Of a DNA stretch of 6,379 bases, positions 5,821-6,379 are shown piece after piece. This DNA comes from Deltaproteobacteria bacterium (GTDB lineage Bacteria; Desulfobacterota; Desulfobacteria; Desulfobacterales; B30-G6), in the NCBI GenBank assembly GCA_019313725.1, contig JAFDAT010000205.1, forward strand, positions 1 through 6,379. Direction: 5' to 3'. Made by a program: the position numbers and the translations under genes. The notes under the pieces are model-generated. The model searched no databases and was not told the DNA's origin. It saw only the letters and a program-made list of their open reading frames with translations. Within the stretch, counting starts at the first letter, position 1; the number at the start of each line of letters is the position of its first letter.

Positions 5821-5849
5821 TTTTTAACACCTGTTCGATTTTTTAACAC
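5821..5849. repeat. Direct repeat of TTTTTAACAC, 19-bp period
   Basis: The 10-mer TTTTTAACAC occurs at 5821-5830 and again at 5840-5849. The 19-bp offset is close to two helical turns, so both copies face the same side of the DNA. They could be tandem half-sites for a regulator, or chance in an AT-rich stretch. Confidence 0.4.
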
Positions 5850-5909
5850 AATTAGGTTAGCTTGTGTAGATATTTCTGTTATCATTGCATCATCCCCAAA
5901 AGGCCATTA

Positions 5910-5925
5910 TGTGATCCGGTTCACA
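5910..5925. promoter_or_regulatory. CRP/FNR-superfamily binding site (TGTGA-N6-TCACA)
   Basis: The sequence TGTGATCCGGTTCACA has both consensus CRP half-sites exactly, with correct 6-nt spacing; the full 16-mer is palindromic except for one base pair. A CATCAT (5945-5950; four of six to TATAAT) lies downstream at the place expected for a class II activated promoter, with the site centred about 40 nt before a start near 5957-5959. It would most simply control the plus-strand gene at 6017. The identity of the regulator is inferred. Confidence 0.6.
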
Positions 5926-6016
5926 TCCGCCCCCTCCGAGGTTGCATCATTTTTTCACGCCTTTCGGTTGCTCTCTTCAAAGCAGCATACTTAAAATTTG
6001 GTTGGAGGAAAATACT

Positions 6017-6379
6017 GTGAATAGTTCAAATCAAACCGATAACGAAACCATATGCAAAAATATATTTGCTGAATTTCGTGGCAGATTGACGTGGAAGTGG
6101 GATGATTGGGTAGGGACCATTTTAACAGAATTCGATGCAGAAAAAGAAGACGATATCCGTGCTGTTCTGGAAAAGTTTTTGCCCATTTCCTGGGACAGCG
6201 CCAATATAAACACAGCCCCTCAAATAGTCCAAAAACTTGATAAGCACCTTGGTGGAATAAGGCCCACACAACTGTTATTCAGCTCAGATCCATCAGCGGA
6301 TGCCTTTATATTCTGCGCATGGTGGCCCTGGGGCAATGGGACGACTATCTCGCTTCGGGTTGCACCTTTTAGTAAAGAT
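6017..6379 (+). CDS. Unrecognised protein, N-terminal part only (3' end outside window)
   Basis: An open frame of 121 codons from GTG 6017 runs to the window edge with no stop. The start is supported by GGAGG (6004-6008) with 8 nt spacing; no upstream in-frame ATG exists. The visible part appears soluble, with no signal peptide or membrane segment. It has a polar N-terminus, a Trp-rich RLTWKWDDWVG (23-33), an acidic stretch DAEKEDD (40-46), and a second aromatic block FCAWWPWGNG (99-108) followed by a strand-like TTISLRVAP (109-117). I do not recognise the family. It is transcribed away from the acyl-CoA genes, has an AT-richer composition, and may be controlled by the CRP-type site upstream, so it is probably a separate transcription unit. 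Confidence 0.7.
   Translation, partial: MNSSNQTDNETICKNIFAEFRGRLTWKWDDWVGTILTEFDAEKEDDIRAVLEKFLPISWDSANINTAPQIVQKLDKHLGGIRPTQLLFSSDPSADAFIFCAWWPWGNGTTISLRVAPFSKD

Larger units (their letters stand above)
5649..6016. other. Divergent intergenic regulatory region (368 nt)
   Basis: No coding frame with a credible start is seen here. It separates the minus-strand SDR from the plus-strand gene at 6017, so it must hold divergent promoters. The left third contains the SDR ribosome site and a TATAAT promoter. The middle has a TTGACA box on the plus strand (5776-5781) and a repeated 10-mer (5821-5849). The right third has a CRP-type palindrome (5910-5925). It is visibly richer in A and T than the acyl-CoA genes. 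Confidence 0.7.

Noticed and set aside
5991..6269. 92-codon minus-strand frame at the right end
   Set aside because: It overlaps the plus-strand GTG frame, which has a strong ribosome site and stays open to the window edge. The minus product is rich in Trp, Phe, Tyr, His and Cys in a way typical of a shadow.
1..6379. Search by eye for CRISPR arrays, tRNAs, rRNA, transposase genes, terminal inverted repeats and phage genes
   Set aside because: No spaced repeats, cloverleaf candidates or mobile-element proteins were found; the coding content is ordinary metabolism and regulation.

Overview
The window looks like part of a bacterial chromosome of moderate GC content carrying a fatty-acid or acyl-CoA catabolism locus. 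Purine-rich Shine-Dalgarno sites, tightly packed acyl-CoA dehydrogenase genes, a TetR repressor and an HMG-CoA-synthase-like protein would fit a Desulfobacterota (deltaproteobacterial, sulfate-reducer-like) organism. That assignment is an inference from gene style and is not proven by the sequence. There are no tRNA, rRNA, CRISPR or insertion-sequence signatures.

Layout, read leftwards on the minus strand. A TetR/AcrR regulator (4043-3393), acyl-CoA dehydrogenase 'B' (3358-2207), acyl-CoA dehydrogenase 'A' (2210-1053) and a thiolase-superfamily HMG-CoA-synthase-like protein (1008 to beyond position 1) form an apparent operon, with gaps of 34 nt, a 4-nt overlap, and 44 nt. Upstream of the regulator a TTGACA -35 box is followed by a perfect 21-bp palindrome (4129-4149), the probable autoregulatory operator. 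Further upstream is a second same-strand pair: a classical short-chain dehydrogenase/reductase (5648-4842), with its own likely promoter, and a histidine phosphatase (4790-4242).

The right end changes character. A 368-nt, visibly AT-richer intergenic region (5649-6016) holds the SDR promoter, a CRP-type palindrome (TGTGA-N6-TCACA) and a short direct repeat. It precedes an unrecognised plus-strand gene that starts at GTG 6017 and leaves the window.

The most interesting features are at protein level. The two adjacent dehydrogenases have lost different, complementary parts of the acyl-CoA dehydrogenase FAD site, which suggests an obligate heteromer with one flavin per A-B pair. The HMG-CoA-synthase-like protein has Leu and Thr where the catalytic Cys and Glu should be. 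Together this resembles the logic of actinobacterial steroid side-chain degradation (heteromeric FadE/ChsE dehydrogenases plus the Cys-less thiolase-like aldolase Ltp2 with a DUF35 partner), built here on a different scaffold. The working model is a TetR-controlled module that desaturates a bulky or branched acyl-CoA and later cleaves or condenses it with a non-classical thiolase-fold enzyme, perhaps with the SDR handling a hydroxy/keto step. The substrate cannot be read from the sequence.
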